From Oscillospiraceae bacterium (GTDB lineage: Bacteria; Bacillota; Clostridia; Oscillospirales; Ruminococcaceae): DNA of 47,139 bases. Position 1 is the stretch's first letter; each line of letters opens with the position of its first letter. The stretch lies in contig JAFSIC010000022.1 of NCBI GenBank assembly GCA_017439985.1, forward strand, positions 1 to 47,139, in the 5' to 3' direction. The notes under the pieces were generated by a model. It did no database searches, was not told where the DNA came from, and was given only the letters and a program-made list of their open reading frames with translations. Positions 32,852 to 40,615 of this stretch are shown in pieces. A program made the translations under genes and the position numbers.

Positions 32852-33541
32852 ATGGAACTGCTCTACAAAGGTAAAACAAAAGACGTTTACAAACTGGAAA
32901 ACGGCAATGTAATGCTGAAATTCAAAGATGACTGCACCGGTAAAGACGGCGTATTCGACCCAGGTGAAAACAGCGTTGGTCTGACCATTGAAGGTATCGG
33001 CAAAGCAAACCTGGAAACTTCTGTTTACTACTTCGAAAAACTGAAAGAAGCAGGCATCAAAACCCACTATGTAAGCGCTGACATCGAAAATGCTACCATG
33101 GAAGTTCTTCCTGCTACCGTATTTGGTCATGGTCTGGAAGTTATCTGCCGTCTGGTTGCTACCGGCTCCTTCATCCGCAGATACGGCGAATACATCGAAA
33201 ACGGCACCGTTCTCGAAGGCGGCTATGTAGAATGCACCTTCAAAAACGACGCAAAAGGTGACCCACTGGTAACTGGCGAAGGTCTGGCTGCTCTGGGTGT
33301 TATGAGCCCTGAACTGTTCGCTTCCATGAAAGAACAGACCCTGAAAATCACCAAGATCATTGCTGACGACCTGAAAACCGTTGGTCTGGATCTGTGGGAT
33401 ATCAAATTCGAGTTCGGTTACAACAACGGCGAAGTTATCCTGATCGACGAAATCGCTTCCGGTAACATGCGTGTTTACAAAGGCGACACCATCATGGATC
33501 CAGTTGAACTGACCAAACTGCTCAACTCCCGCAACAAATAA
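32852..33541 (+). CDS. purC: SAICAR synthase
   Basis: PurC joins CAIR and aspartate with ATP to give SAICAR in de novo purine synthesis. The 229-aa length is the compact bacterial type. Motifs seen are [11 protein letters not shown] at the start (ATP loop), [13 protein letters not shown] and the C-terminal [13 protein letters not shown], which equals the usual DEIxxPDxxRxW region with a variant ASGN. ATG 32852 is 7 nt after AAGGAG; ATG 32846 is too close to it. It is monocistronic. Confidence 0.93.
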   Translation: MELLYKGKTKDVYKLENGNVMLKFKDDCTGKDGVFDPGENSVGLTIEGIGKANLETSVYYFEKLKEAGIKTHYVSADIENATMEVLPATVFGHGLEVICRLVATGSFIRRYGEYIENGTVLEGGYVECTFKNDAKGDPLVTGEGLAALGVMSPELFASMKEQTLKITKIIADDLKTVGLDLWDIKFEFGYNNGEVILIDEIASGNMRVYKGDTIMDPVELTKLLNSRNK

Positions 33542-33551
33542 TTGTAAAATC

Positions 33552-33580
33552 AAAAGGCTCCTCATATGAGGAGCCTTTTT
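33552..33580. terminator. Bidirectional terminator between convergent genes
   Basis: Palindrome aaaaggctcctca/tgaggagcctttt with T runs on both strands, between purC (+) and the redoxin gene (-). Confidence 0.92.
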
Positions 33581-33582
33581 TA

Positions 33583-34113
33583 TTACAGAAGCTTCAGTAT
33601 GTTGTCGATGTTGGGCATGTCGCTGATGGATTTGGCGTAGTGACTGTAAAACAGATCCATGTTGTGGTTAAGGAGAAACAGAGCCGGAAGCTGCTGTTCA
33701 TTTCCCTCATAAGCACCGTGCTTCAGTTTGTGCTTCAACAGAGAACGAATCTTTTTCCACAGTTTCCTGTCCAGCGGGTTGATCATTTTCAGCATGGAAG
33801 AAGCGGTTTTTACACCGTAAAGCCGGTACAGTGTTCCTTCCGGGTCGCAGACAACCTCAAAAGGAAAATCTTTGATCAGCGTCTGATTGCGAACAGTCTC
33901 CGGAGCGCTCTGAAGAACCAGCAGGAGCTGTACGTTTTTCTCGCGTAAGCGAGGATATTCTTCACAAAGTTCCATCATATCTACCTGACAGAAAGGACAG
34001 CCCATGTAACGGGAAAAGTACAGGACTGTTTTATCAGCTTCCTGCACTTTGGCGGAAAGCTGTTTTTCATCGCCATCGACACTGTGGTAGTTAAAATCAA
34101 ATGCTTTTTTCAT
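33583..34113 (-). CDS. Redoxin/AhpC-TSA-like protein, copy 2
   Basis: The 176-aa protein has a thioredoxin-fold start with a CxxC pair, MGCPFCQVD (Cys39, Cys42), after the strand TVLYFSRY. It looks like a peroxiredoxin-like thiol reductase but lacks the PxxxTxxC context of true peroxiredoxins, so the activity is uncertain. Its start codon overlaps the stop of the upstream gene (TAATG), which implies coupled translation. It is a clear tandem paralogue of that gene: both share VxEADKT, CQVD, LVLQS and a C-terminal Leu/Met-rich end. Confidence 0.85.
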   Translation of the reverse strand: MKKAFDFNYHSVDGDEKQLSAKVQEADKTVLYFSRYMGCPFCQVDMMELCEEYPRLREKNVQLLLVLQSAPETVRNQTLIKDFPFEVVCDPEGTLYRLYGVKTASSMLKMINPLDRKLWKKIRSLLKHKLKHGAYEGNEQQLPALFLLNHNMDLFYSHYAKSISDMPNIDNILKLL

Positions 34114-34667
34114 TAGATCATTGCAAGCATTGCGTCAACGTCAGGCATATCGGTGAGAGTTTTTGCGCGATGAGCGTGGAGAACGTTCATCTCTTTGTCC
34201 AGCAGGAACATGCCCGGGAGCTGCAGTTCTTCACCTTCGTATTCGCCGTGAACCAGACCACGTTCAGCAGCTTTGCTGCGTTTGTAGGTCAAACGAGCCA
34301 TGGAAGCCTCGTCATCGCGGTTGATCATTTCTTCTTTGGAAGCGGCAGCTTTCAGATCGTAGATTGGGTACAGGCTCATATCAGCATTGCATACGATATC
34401 GAATGGTGGGTTGTCTGGGGTAGTCTGAGCGCGCATGATCTCCACGGAGCTCTGCAGAACCAGAACGATCTGTGCGTTCTTCTCTTTGAATCGAGCATAT
34501 TCCTCGCTGTAATCCATGATGTCAACCTGACAGGATGTGCAGCCCATGTAGCGCAGGAAGATCAGGAACGTTTTGTCTGCTTCTTTCACTTTTTCGGACA
34601 GGGTGATGCCTTCTTTGAATGCGGTGCAATAGGTAAAGTCAGCGGCTTTCATGCCTTTTTCGATCAT
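34113..34667 (-). CDS. Redoxin/AhpC-TSA-like protein, copy 1
   Basis: The 184-aa paralogue carries MGCTSCQVD (Cys43, Cys46) at the same place as the CPFC of copy 2. ATG 34667 is chosen because GGAGGT is 7 nt upstream; the frame continues to 34742 but that part holds the promoter. It is likely a cytoplasmic thiol-disulfide or peroxide-handling protein. The first gene of a two-gene operon. Confidence 0.85.
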   Translation of the reverse strand: MIEKGMKAADFTYCTAFKEGITLSEKVKEADKTFLIFLRYMGCTSCQVDIMDYSEEYARFKEKNAQIVLVLQSSVEIMRAQTTPDNPPFDIVCNADMSLYPIYDLKAAASKEEMINRDDEASMARLTYKRSKAAERGLVHGEYEGEELQLPGMFLLDKEMNVLHAHRAKTLTDMPDVDAMLAMI

Positions 34668-34713
34668 AATAAGTACCTCCAGTTTTTCTCGAATGAAGTT
34701 TGCCTTCTCATTA

Positions 34714-34742
34714 AGCATATCATACACCATTTTGGTGGTCAA
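34714..34742 (-). promoter_or_regulatory. Promoter of the redoxin operon with operator-like palindrome
   Basis: Minus strand: TTGACC (34737-34742), 17-nt spacer, TATGCT (34714-34719). The spacer contains CACCA-AAA-TGGTG (34725-34737), a 13-nt palindrome placed where a repressor would block RNA polymerase. Confidence 0.58.
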
Positions 34743-34797
34743 GAAGAAGCGTAGGCGTAAAAAGGGATAAATTTTACTCTAATATTATACAAAATGA

Positions 34798-34826
34798 CTG
34801 ACTTTTTCCTTGCTTTGTGTTATACT
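34798..34826 (+). promoter_or_regulatory. Possible promoter of the TPR gene
   Basis: CTGACT (34798-34803), 17-nt spacer, TATACT (34821-34826). Confidence 0.5.
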
Positions 34827-34879
34827 ACTTTCAATGAGATTTTTGCAGCAAAACGCTGATGAAGCGGAGGATATAAAGA

Positions 34880-36406
34880 ATGAATAAACAGGAATTGCTG
34901 AATCAGATCAAAGAATGGGGTAAAGCGCAGCAGCATCAGAAAATTGCTGATGCCATCGAGGCGCTGCCTGAGAGTGAACGTGACTATCTGTTCACCTGTA
35001 TTCTGGCAAGAGAATACAATATGCTTCACCGCTATGAAGAAGCGAAGGAGCTTCTCGATACAGTTCGTAAAGAAGGAAAAAATGACCCGAACTGGTTCTT
35101 CCATTACGGATATACCTTCTACTCCATGAAACGCTATGCGGAGGCGAAAGGTGCTTTCCAGCAGGTTCTGAAAATGGTGCCAAAGCATCCGAATGTTATG
35201 ATCCTGCTGAACAACTGCAACATGCATCTGGAAAAACAGGCTCTCGCCAAAGCGTTCGGTGATGGCTCTCATCTGGATGAAGAAAAAACCATCGATTTTA
35301 TTCTGAAATACTATCTGCATGACTGCTTTGAGGTCAATGACCGTGTGGAAGACGATCACATCGTGATCCCATCCTGGAATATCAGCATCTATCCGGAAAT
35401 CACCGATCTGCAGGCTGATGCAGTAGCGGTTACCTTTAATATTGAATGTCCGGATTGGGATCGCGATATTGTTGAAGTTTCTGCAGCAAAAGGTCCAAAC
35501 CCGGCAGCGGCTCTGACCATCGCCTGCAATACTTTCATGATGTCTCTGATCCACACCTTGACTCTCGCAGCAAAGAAAGTCAATGCTGTTCGTATGGAGA
35601 CTGAGTTTGCCGGCAAGAAACACGGCTGGAATGTTTACCGCGGTAATCTGCTGGCAGGCGGCGAAGCACAGAAGGTTCAGAACTTCAATCTGTACTGGGA
35701 TGCGCTGAAAGATCAGCTGGCAAAACGTATCGGTAACCAGAAGATGGCTTATGTAAAAATCTTTGCTATGAAAAATGGAGACCAGATCAAAGGTGAATGC
35801 CGCATCAACGATGTACGCATTGAAAGTTTGAGCCATATCGTTGCAGAACTGGTGAAAACCTGGGATTGCGGCGGCTATGGTATCCACAGACAGTTCTTCA
35901 TTTTCCAGCAGGATGCGGAGACTCTGGAGCCATACGCATACGATGCTGAAATGCTGGAAGCTTACACCATGGATGCCATTCGTCTCTTTGGTGCTGTTAA
36001 GAGCCGCGAAGATGCGCTGGCTCTGCCAAATAAAATCAGTGAACTCTGCGGCGGCGATGCAACTCTCGCTCGCGAACTGCAGCTTTATATTCCAATGGTT
36101 GCAGCTGAGCACGCATTCCGCAAACTGGCATATCCGGAGACTCTGACCTTCGAGTTCCAGGGTGGACGAAAGGAAACCGTGTTCCGCAGCCAGATGGCAG
36201 CGTTCCATCCGATTCAGCACGCTCTGCACTGGGCGATGCAATATAAGGTATTCGGCGAAGAGACCGAGCGTCTGTATCAGACTCTGGTCAGCGCAAGCCC
36301 ACTGTTCCAGTTTGTCCAGAAGGGCATGAAAGAGGGCAATCCGGTCAAGGATGGCATGGGCGTCAACCTGACGATTGGTGTCAGCGACGATTTTGAAATC
36401 CGTTAA
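34880..36406 (+). CDS. TPR-containing protein with a DUF6348-like domain, 508 aa
   Basis: Residues 1-115 contain TPR-like repeats (REYNMLHRYEEAKELLDTV, then FHYGYTFYSMKRYAEAKGAF). The rest has the features I associate with DUF6348: an N-terminal DDHIVIPSWNISIYPEI, CPDWDRDIVEVSAAKG and a Trp-rich end. That family name comes from memory of the pattern. No signal peptide is seen. GCGGAGGAT is 9 nt before ATG. It is monocistronic and divergent from the redoxin operon. The function is unknown. Confidence 0.8.
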   Translation: MNKQELLNQIKEWGKAQQHQKIADAIEALPESERDYLFTCILAREYNMLHRYEEAKELLDTVRKEGKNDPNWFFHYGYTFYSMKRYAEAKGAFQQVLKMVPKHPNVMILLNNCNMHLEKQALAKAFGDGSHLDEEKTIDFILKYYLHDCFEVNDRVEDDHIVIPSWNISIYPEITDLQADAVAVTFNIECPDWDRDIVEVSAAKGPNPAAALTIACNTFMMSLIHTLTLAAKKVNAVRMETEFAGKKHGWNVYRGNLLAGGEAQKVQNFNLYWDALKDQLAKRIGNQKMAYVKIFAMKNGDQIKGECRINDVRIESLSHIVAELVKTWDCGGYGIHRQFFIFQQDAETLEPYAYDAEMLEAYTMDAIRLFGAVKSREDALALPNKISELCGGDATLARELQLYIPMVAAEHAFRKLAYPETLTFEFQGGRKETVFRSQMAAFHPIQHALHWAMQYKVFGEETERLYQTLVSASPLFQFVQKGMKEGNPVKDGMGVNLTIGVSDDFEIR

Positions 36407-36420
36407 AATTCGACTGCTGA

Positions 36421-36454
36421 GAAAGGCATATCGTTAAGATATGCCTTTCTTTTT
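36421..36454 (+). terminator. Intrinsic terminator of the TPR gene
   Basis: Twelve-bp stem gaaaggcatatc/gatatgcctttc with gttaa loop and T-rich tail. Confidence 0.9.
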
Positions 36455-36463
36455 ATGTAAAAA

Positions 36464-36497
36464 TGAATGAATATTCTTGAAAGTGAATTAAAATTCA
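36464..36497 (+). promoter_or_regulatory. Tandem ARG-box-like operator upstream of the ABC transporter
   Basis: Box 1 is TGAATGAATATTCT (36464-36477) and box 2 is TGAATTAAAATTCA (36484-36497). Box 2 matches the TGAAT-N4-ATTCA core of the ArgR/AhrC operator exactly and box 1 has one mismatch. Their centres are 20 bp apart, about two helical turns, as in classic paired ARG boxes. Box 2 lies between TTGAAA (36477-36482) and GATAAA (36499-36504), a possible weak promoter. Confidence 0.6.
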
Positions 36498-36572
36498 CGA
36501 TAAAAGATAGGTTTTGCCGCAGTTTCGATAAAAAAAGATGAAATGTTAATGTATATTTGTGCAAAATGTGAC

Positions 36573-36600
36573 TTTACAAATCCGAAAAATCCTGTATAAT
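36573..36600 (+). promoter_or_regulatory. Main promoter of the ABC transporter operon
   Basis: TTTACA (36573-36578), 16-nt spacer, TATAAT (36595-36600). Confidence 0.75.
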
Positions 36601-36610
36601 ATAAACATCG

Positions 36611-36641
36611 TTTCGAATAAAAATACAATACGAATTCGAAA
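36611..36641 (+). repeat. Inverted repeat in the transporter leader
   Basis: TTTCGAAT (36611-36618) and ATTCGAAA (36634-36641) are exact reverse complements, 15 nt apart, just downstream of the predicted start. It could be an operator or a leader stem-loop. Confidence 0.6.
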
Positions 36642-36673
36642 GCATGAATTGCTGTTTTATAGGAGGAAATATT

Positions 36674-37498
36674 ATGAAAAAGACTTTGGCAATCATCATG
36701 GCAGCAGCAATGCTGATGAGCACTATGACCGCATGTTCCGAAAAAACTTCCAGACTGGAAAAAATCAAAGAAGTAGGTGTCATCACCATGGCAACCTCTC
36801 CTGACTTTGCACCAATGGAATTCCAGTATGTTGACGCAAACGGCAAAGATGTTTACGCTGGTTCCGATATCGAACTGGGCAAATACATTGCTGAAAAAAT
36901 GGGCGTAGAACTGAAAATCGAAGCAATGGACTTCACCGCAGTTCAGGCAGCTGTTACCACCGGTACTGTTGATATGGCAATCTCCGGTTTCGCTAAAACC
37001 GAAGAACGTGCAGAATCCATGGAACTGTCCGACTACTACAACATTGATAACGACGATTCCATCGGTCAGGGCATCCTGATCATGAAAGACAGAGCTGCTG
37101 AACTGAACACCGCAGAATCCTTCGCAGGTCTGAAAGTTGGCGCACAGAACGGTTCTCTTCAGTACAATCTGGTAAGCGAACAGCTGCCATCCGATGTTAC
37201 CATCGAACCAATCGGTTCCCTGAATGACGGCGTTCTGGCTCTGACCACCGGCAAAATCGATGCACTGGCAGTTTCCGGTGAAAACGGTGTTCTCTACGCA
37301 GGTAACTACGACGAGATTTGCATGAGCGAATTCTTCTTCGATTACTCTTCCGAAGGTAACGTTCTGGCTTGCCAGAAAGGTGAAACCGAGCTGATGGCAG
37401 AGATCAACAAGATCCTGGCAGAAGTAAACGAACAGAAACTGTACTCTCAGTGGACTGACGAAGCAACTGCTCTGGCTGAATCCCTGGGTATTGAATAA
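36674..37498 (+). CDS. Amino acid ABC transporter substrate-binding lipoprotein
   Basis: The 274-aa precursor has a lipoprotein signal ending in TMTAC (Cys21), then a family 3 solute-binding domain: SRLEKIKEVGVITMATSPDF at the start, the ligand region DFTAVQAAVTTGTVDMAISG and the hinge GLKVGAQNGSLQ. It binds a polar amino acid outside the membrane. AGGAGGAAA is 5 nt before ATG. The ARG-box-like operators upstream suggest arginine or a related basic amino acid, but residues in the pocket were not modelled. Confidence 0.92.
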   Translation: MKKTLAIIMAAAMLMSTMTACSEKTSRLEKIKEVGVITMATSPDFAPMEFQYVDANGKDVYAGSDIELGKYIAEKMGVELKIEAMDFTAVQAAVTTGTVDMAISGFAKTEERAESMELSDYYNIDNDDSIGQGILIMKDRAAELNTAESFAGLKVGAQNGSLQYNLVSEQLPSDVTIEPIGSLNDGVLALTTGKIDALAVSGENGVLYAGNYDEICMSEFFFDYSSEGNVLACQKGETELMAEINKILAEVNEQKLYSQWTDEATALAESLGIE

Positions 37499-37517
37499 TT
37501 TCGACCAAACGATTACA

Positions 37518-37543
37518 TCGGACCGGTCCTTTGACCGGTCCGA
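37518..37543 (+). promoter_or_regulatory. Intercistronic GC-rich hairpin
   Basis: An 11-bp stem tcggaccggtc/gaccggtccga with cttt loop lies between the binding protein and permease genes and lacks a true T run. Such hairpins often stabilise the upstream mRNA and lower read-through, giving more binding protein than permease. Confidence 0.7.
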
Positions 37544-37573
37544 CCTTTCTGTTATTAAGGAGGAACAACATCA

Positions 37574-38266
37574 ATGAGCATTATGACCATCTTCTCCAAT
37601 ATGGTGAAAGTCGTAAGCAGATACTGGGGTCTGTTGCTGGAAGGTACCGCAAACACCCTGCTGCTGTCTGCACTGACTGTTGCTGTTGGTATCGTGATCG
37701 GTGCGATCCTTGCACTGATGCGTCTGAGCAAATTCCATATCGGTAAATTCAAACCACTGAACGCGATCGCAACCATTTATACCGAGGTTGTCCGCGATAC
37801 CCCATTGCTGGTTCAGCTGTACTTCTTCTACTTCCTGATTCCAATGATGTTCCCTGGCGTTGATCTGGGCAAGGTATTCTCCGTTGCGCTGGCTCTGTGT
37901 CTGAACTCCGGTGCGTACGTTGCAGAGATCATTCGTGCAGGTATCAGTGCGGTGGATAAAGGTCAGGTAGAGGCTGCTCGAAGCCTCGGTCTGAACTACA
38001 CCCAGACCCTGCAGAAAGTTGTATTCCCACAGGCGATCAAAAATATTCTGCCTGCACTGTGCAACGAGTTTGTTACCATCGTAAAAGAATCTTCTCTGGC
38101 ATCCACCTTCTTTGTAGGCGACCTGATGACTCAGTACAAAACCATCAACGGTACCATGTACCTTGCGATCGAACCACTGATCATTGTCAGCCTGATCTAC
38201 TTCGTTCTGGGCTTCGTACTGTCCAAGGGTGTTGCAGCGATTGAGAGGAGAATGAAAAATGACTAA
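37574..38266 (+). CDS. Amino acid ABC transporter permease
   Basis: The 230-aa HisM-type permease has about five membrane segments and the EAA loop as [20 protein letters not shown] (two halves of the motif). The N-terminal part [18 protein letters not shown] and [15 protein letters not shown] are family signatures. Only one permease gene is present, so it probably forms a homodimer. AAGGAGGA is about 8 nt before ATG. The ATPase gene overlaps its end by 8 nt. Confidence 0.94.
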   Translation: MSIMTIFSNMVKVVSRYWGLLLEGTANTLLLSALTVAVGIVIGAILALMRLSKFHIGKFKPLNAIATIYTEVVRDTPLLVQLYFFYFLIPMMFPGVDLGKVFSVALALCLNSGAYVAEIIRAGISAVDKGQVEAARSLGLNYTQTLQKVVFPQAIKNILPALCNEFVTIVKESSLASTFFVGDLMTQYKTINGTMYLAIEPLIIVSLIYFVLGFVLSKGVAAIERRMKND

Positions 38267-38996
38267 TAATATTATTGAAGTAAAAGATCTTCATAAAAGC
38301 TTCGGTCAGCTGCAGGTACTGAAAGGTGTTACCGAGCACATCGAAAAAGGTGAAGTTGTTTCTGTCATCGGTCCATCCGGCGGCGGTAAATCCACCTTCC
38401 TGCGCTGCCTGAACCTGCTGGAGGTTCCAACCAGCGGCCAGATTTTCTTTGAGGGCGTTGATATTACCGCGAAAGGCATCGATATCAACCAGCATCGTCA
38501 GAAAATGGGCATGGTATTCCAGCACTTTAACGTGTTCCCACACATGACTGTTGGTCAGAACATCACCATGGCGCCAACTCTGCTGGGTAAAAAATCTCAG
38601 GCAGAAGCAGATGAAATGGCAAAAGAACTGCTGAATACCGTTGGTCTCTACGAGAAAATCAACGAATTCCCAAGCCGTCTTTCCGGCGGTCAGAAACAGC
38701 GTCTGGCTATCGTTCGCGCGCTGGCTATGGAACCGGATGTAATGCTCTTCGACGAACCAACTTCTGCACTGGACCCTGAGATGGTAGGCGAGGTTCTGGC
38801 AGTAATCAAGAATCTGGTTAAAGGCGGTATGACCACCGTTATCGTTACCCATGAAATGGGCTTTGCAAGAGAAGTTTCCGACCGTGTCTTCTTCATGGAC
38901 GGTGGTATCCTTGCAGAAAAAGGTTCTCCGGAGGAGCTCTTCGGCAATCCGCAGAATCCAAGAACCAAAGAATTTTTGGGCAAAGTGCTCTACTAA
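38259..38996 (+). CDS. Amino acid ABC transporter ATP-binding protein
   Basis: The 245-aa ATPase has Walker [10 protein letters not shown], signature LSGGQKQR, Walker [13 protein letters not shown] and switch His in [11 protein letters not shown], all typical of the GlnQ/HisP subfamily for polar amino acids. It starts inside the permease gene (8-nt overlap; GAGGAG upstream), implying coupled translation. It completes a binding protein-permease-ATPase operon. Confidence 0.96.
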   Translation: MTNNIIEVKDLHKSFGQLQVLKGVTEHIEKGEVVSVIGPSGGGKSTFLRCLNLLEVPTSGQIFFEGVDITAKGIDINQHRQKMGMVFQHFNVFPHMTVGQNITMAPTLLGKKSQAEADEMAKELLNTVGLYEKINEFPSRLSGGQKQRLAIVRALAMEPDVMLFDEPTSALDPEMVGEVLAVIKNLVKGGMTTVIVTHEMGFAREVSDRVFFMDGGILAEKGSPEELFGNPQNPRTKEFLGKVLY

Positions 38997-38999
38997 AAC

Positions 39000-39026
39000 A
39001 AAAGCCGCACTTTGGTGCGGCTTTTT
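39000..39026 (+). terminator. Intrinsic terminator of the ABC transporter operon
   Basis: Stem aaagccgcac/gtgcggcttt with tttg loop and five T residues. Confidence 0.9.
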
Positions 39027-39060
39027 CTGTTAAAACATCAAGTTGAAGGGGAGAAACCAA

Positions 39061-40512
39061 ATGTCTGAAAAAGCAAAATATCTGCAGGTCATTGATGAGA
39101 AAGCAAACATTATTACCGATGTGTCCGATAAAATCTGGGAATACGCAGAGCTGTCTCTGATGGAATTCAAATCCTGCGAACTCTATGTGAAAGTTCTTAA
39201 AGAACAAGGCTTCAACGTGGAATGTCCTGTTTGCGGTATCGATACTGCATTCAAAGCAACTTACGGTTCCGGCAAACCGGTAATCGGTATTCTGGCTGAG
39301 TACGATGCGCTGTCCGGTCTGTCTCAGGAAGCAAACTCCACCGTCCGCAAAGAGCTGGTTCGCGGTGGTTCCGGTCATGGCTGCGGCCATAACCTGCTGG
39401 GTGCCGGTGCGATGGCAGCTGCTTTTGCAGTGAAATCCTATCTCGAAGAAGGCCACGAAGGCACTGTGATCTTCTACGGCTGTCCGGGTGAAGAAGGCGG
39501 CGCAGCAAAAGCTTTCATGGCTCGTGAGCGTCTCTTCGAGGAATGTGATCTGGCCCTGACCTGGCATCCGGGTTCCGTTAACCAGGTAAGCTCCGGTACC
39601 TGCAACTCCTGCATCCAGACTGAGTATAAATTCACCGGCGTTGCTGCTCATGCAGCAGGCAACCCACATATGGGTCGTTCCGCACTGGATGCTGTGGAAT
39701 TGATGAATATCGGCGTACAGTTCCTGCGTGAGCACATGGAATCCTCCTCCCGTATTCACTATGCCATCACCGATGCAGGTGGTAACTCTCCAAACGTAGT
39801 TCAGCCACACGCACAGGTTCTCTACATGGTTCGTTCCGTGCTGGTGAAAGAAGCACTGGAGCTGCAGGCTCGCGTTGATAAAATTGCAGAAGCAGCAGCG
39901 ATGATGACCGAAACCAAGATGACAAAACGCTTCATCGATGGTACATCCAACACCGTTCCGAATAAAGTTCTGGAAAAACTCATGTGGGAAAACTTCAATG
40001 AAGTTGGCGTTCCAACTTATACCGAGGAAGAAAAAGCCTTCGCACAGGCCCTTATCGACGGCTACGAAATGCCTTCCAAAAATCTGCCGGGTTCTGCCTG
40101 CGATGAAAATGCAGAGATTGCAGAATGGGTGGCTGAGGTCAGCAAAAACGCGACCATTCCGCTCAACGACTTCCTTGTACCATATTGGTTCAGCACCAAA
40201 GAGCGTGCCGGTTCCACCGACGTGGGCGACGTAAGCTGGCTGGTTCCAACCGCACAGATCAACGTGGTTTGCTCTCCAAGCGGTGCTCCGGGCCACAGCT
40301 GGCAGAATGTTTCCTGCGGCAAATCCACCATCGCGCACAAAGGTCTGCTTTGTGCAGGTAGGGTAATCGCAGCTACTGCTATCGACCTGTATGAACAGCC
40401 GGAAACCATCGCTGCAGCCAAAGCAGAATGGGAAAAACGCGCAGCAGGCGGCTACTTCTGCCCGGTTCCTGCAGATGCAGTTCCTGTTGCAGTCGGCGAG
40501 CAGATGGACTAA
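39061..40512 (+). CDS. M20 family amidohydrolase (AbgB-like)
   Basis: The 483-aa enzyme is a zinc-dependent M20 peptidase/aminoacylase. Metal-site motifs are GHGCGHN (105-111), CPGEEGG (141-147) with the catalytic Glu pair, and TWHPG; the lid region AAHAAGNPHMGRSALDAVEL is also typical. The closest family I recall is AbgB, which cleaves p-aminobenzoyl-glutamate, but such enzymes act on many N-acylated amino acids. ATG 39061 follows GGGGAG by 8 nt. A terminator separates it from the transporter operon, though read-through and shared function with it are plausible. Confidence 0.92.
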   Translation: MSEKAKYLQVIDEKANIITDVSDKIWEYAELSLMEFKSCELYVKVLKEQGFNVECPVCGIDTAFKATYGSGKPVIGILAEYDALSGLSQEANSTVRKELVRGGSGHGCGHNLLGAGAMAAAFAVKSYLEEGHEGTVIFYGCPGEEGGAAKAFMARERLFEECDLALTWHPGSVNQVSSGTCNSCIQTEYKFTGVAAHAAGNPHMGRSALDAVELMNIGVQFLREHMESSSRIHYAITDAGGNSPNVVQPHAQVLYMVRSVLVKEALELQARVDKIAEAAAMMTETKMTKRFIDGTSNTVPNKVLEKLMWENFNEVGVPTYTEEEKAFAQALIDGYEMPSKNLPGSACDENAEIAEWVAEVSKNATIPLNDFLVPYWFSTKERAGSTDVGDVSWLVPTAQINVVCSPSGAPGHSWQNVSCGKSTIAHKGLLCAGRVIAATAIDLYEQPETIAAAKAEWEKRAAGGYFCPVPADAVPVAVGEQMD

Positions 40513-40530
40513 ATAAGTAACTCCTTTGAT

Positions 40531-40565
40531 AAACACCTTCGGGCTAATGCTCGGGGGTGTTTTTT
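40531..40565 (+). terminator. Intrinsic terminator of the M20 gene
   Basis: Stem aaacacc-cgggc/gctcg-ggtgttt with U-G pairs in the middle and a T run. Confidence 0.82.
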
Positions 40566-40615
40566 ACTCGTATGTATGCTATAATGAAAGTAACAAATTT
40601 TAGGAGGTGTCCTTG

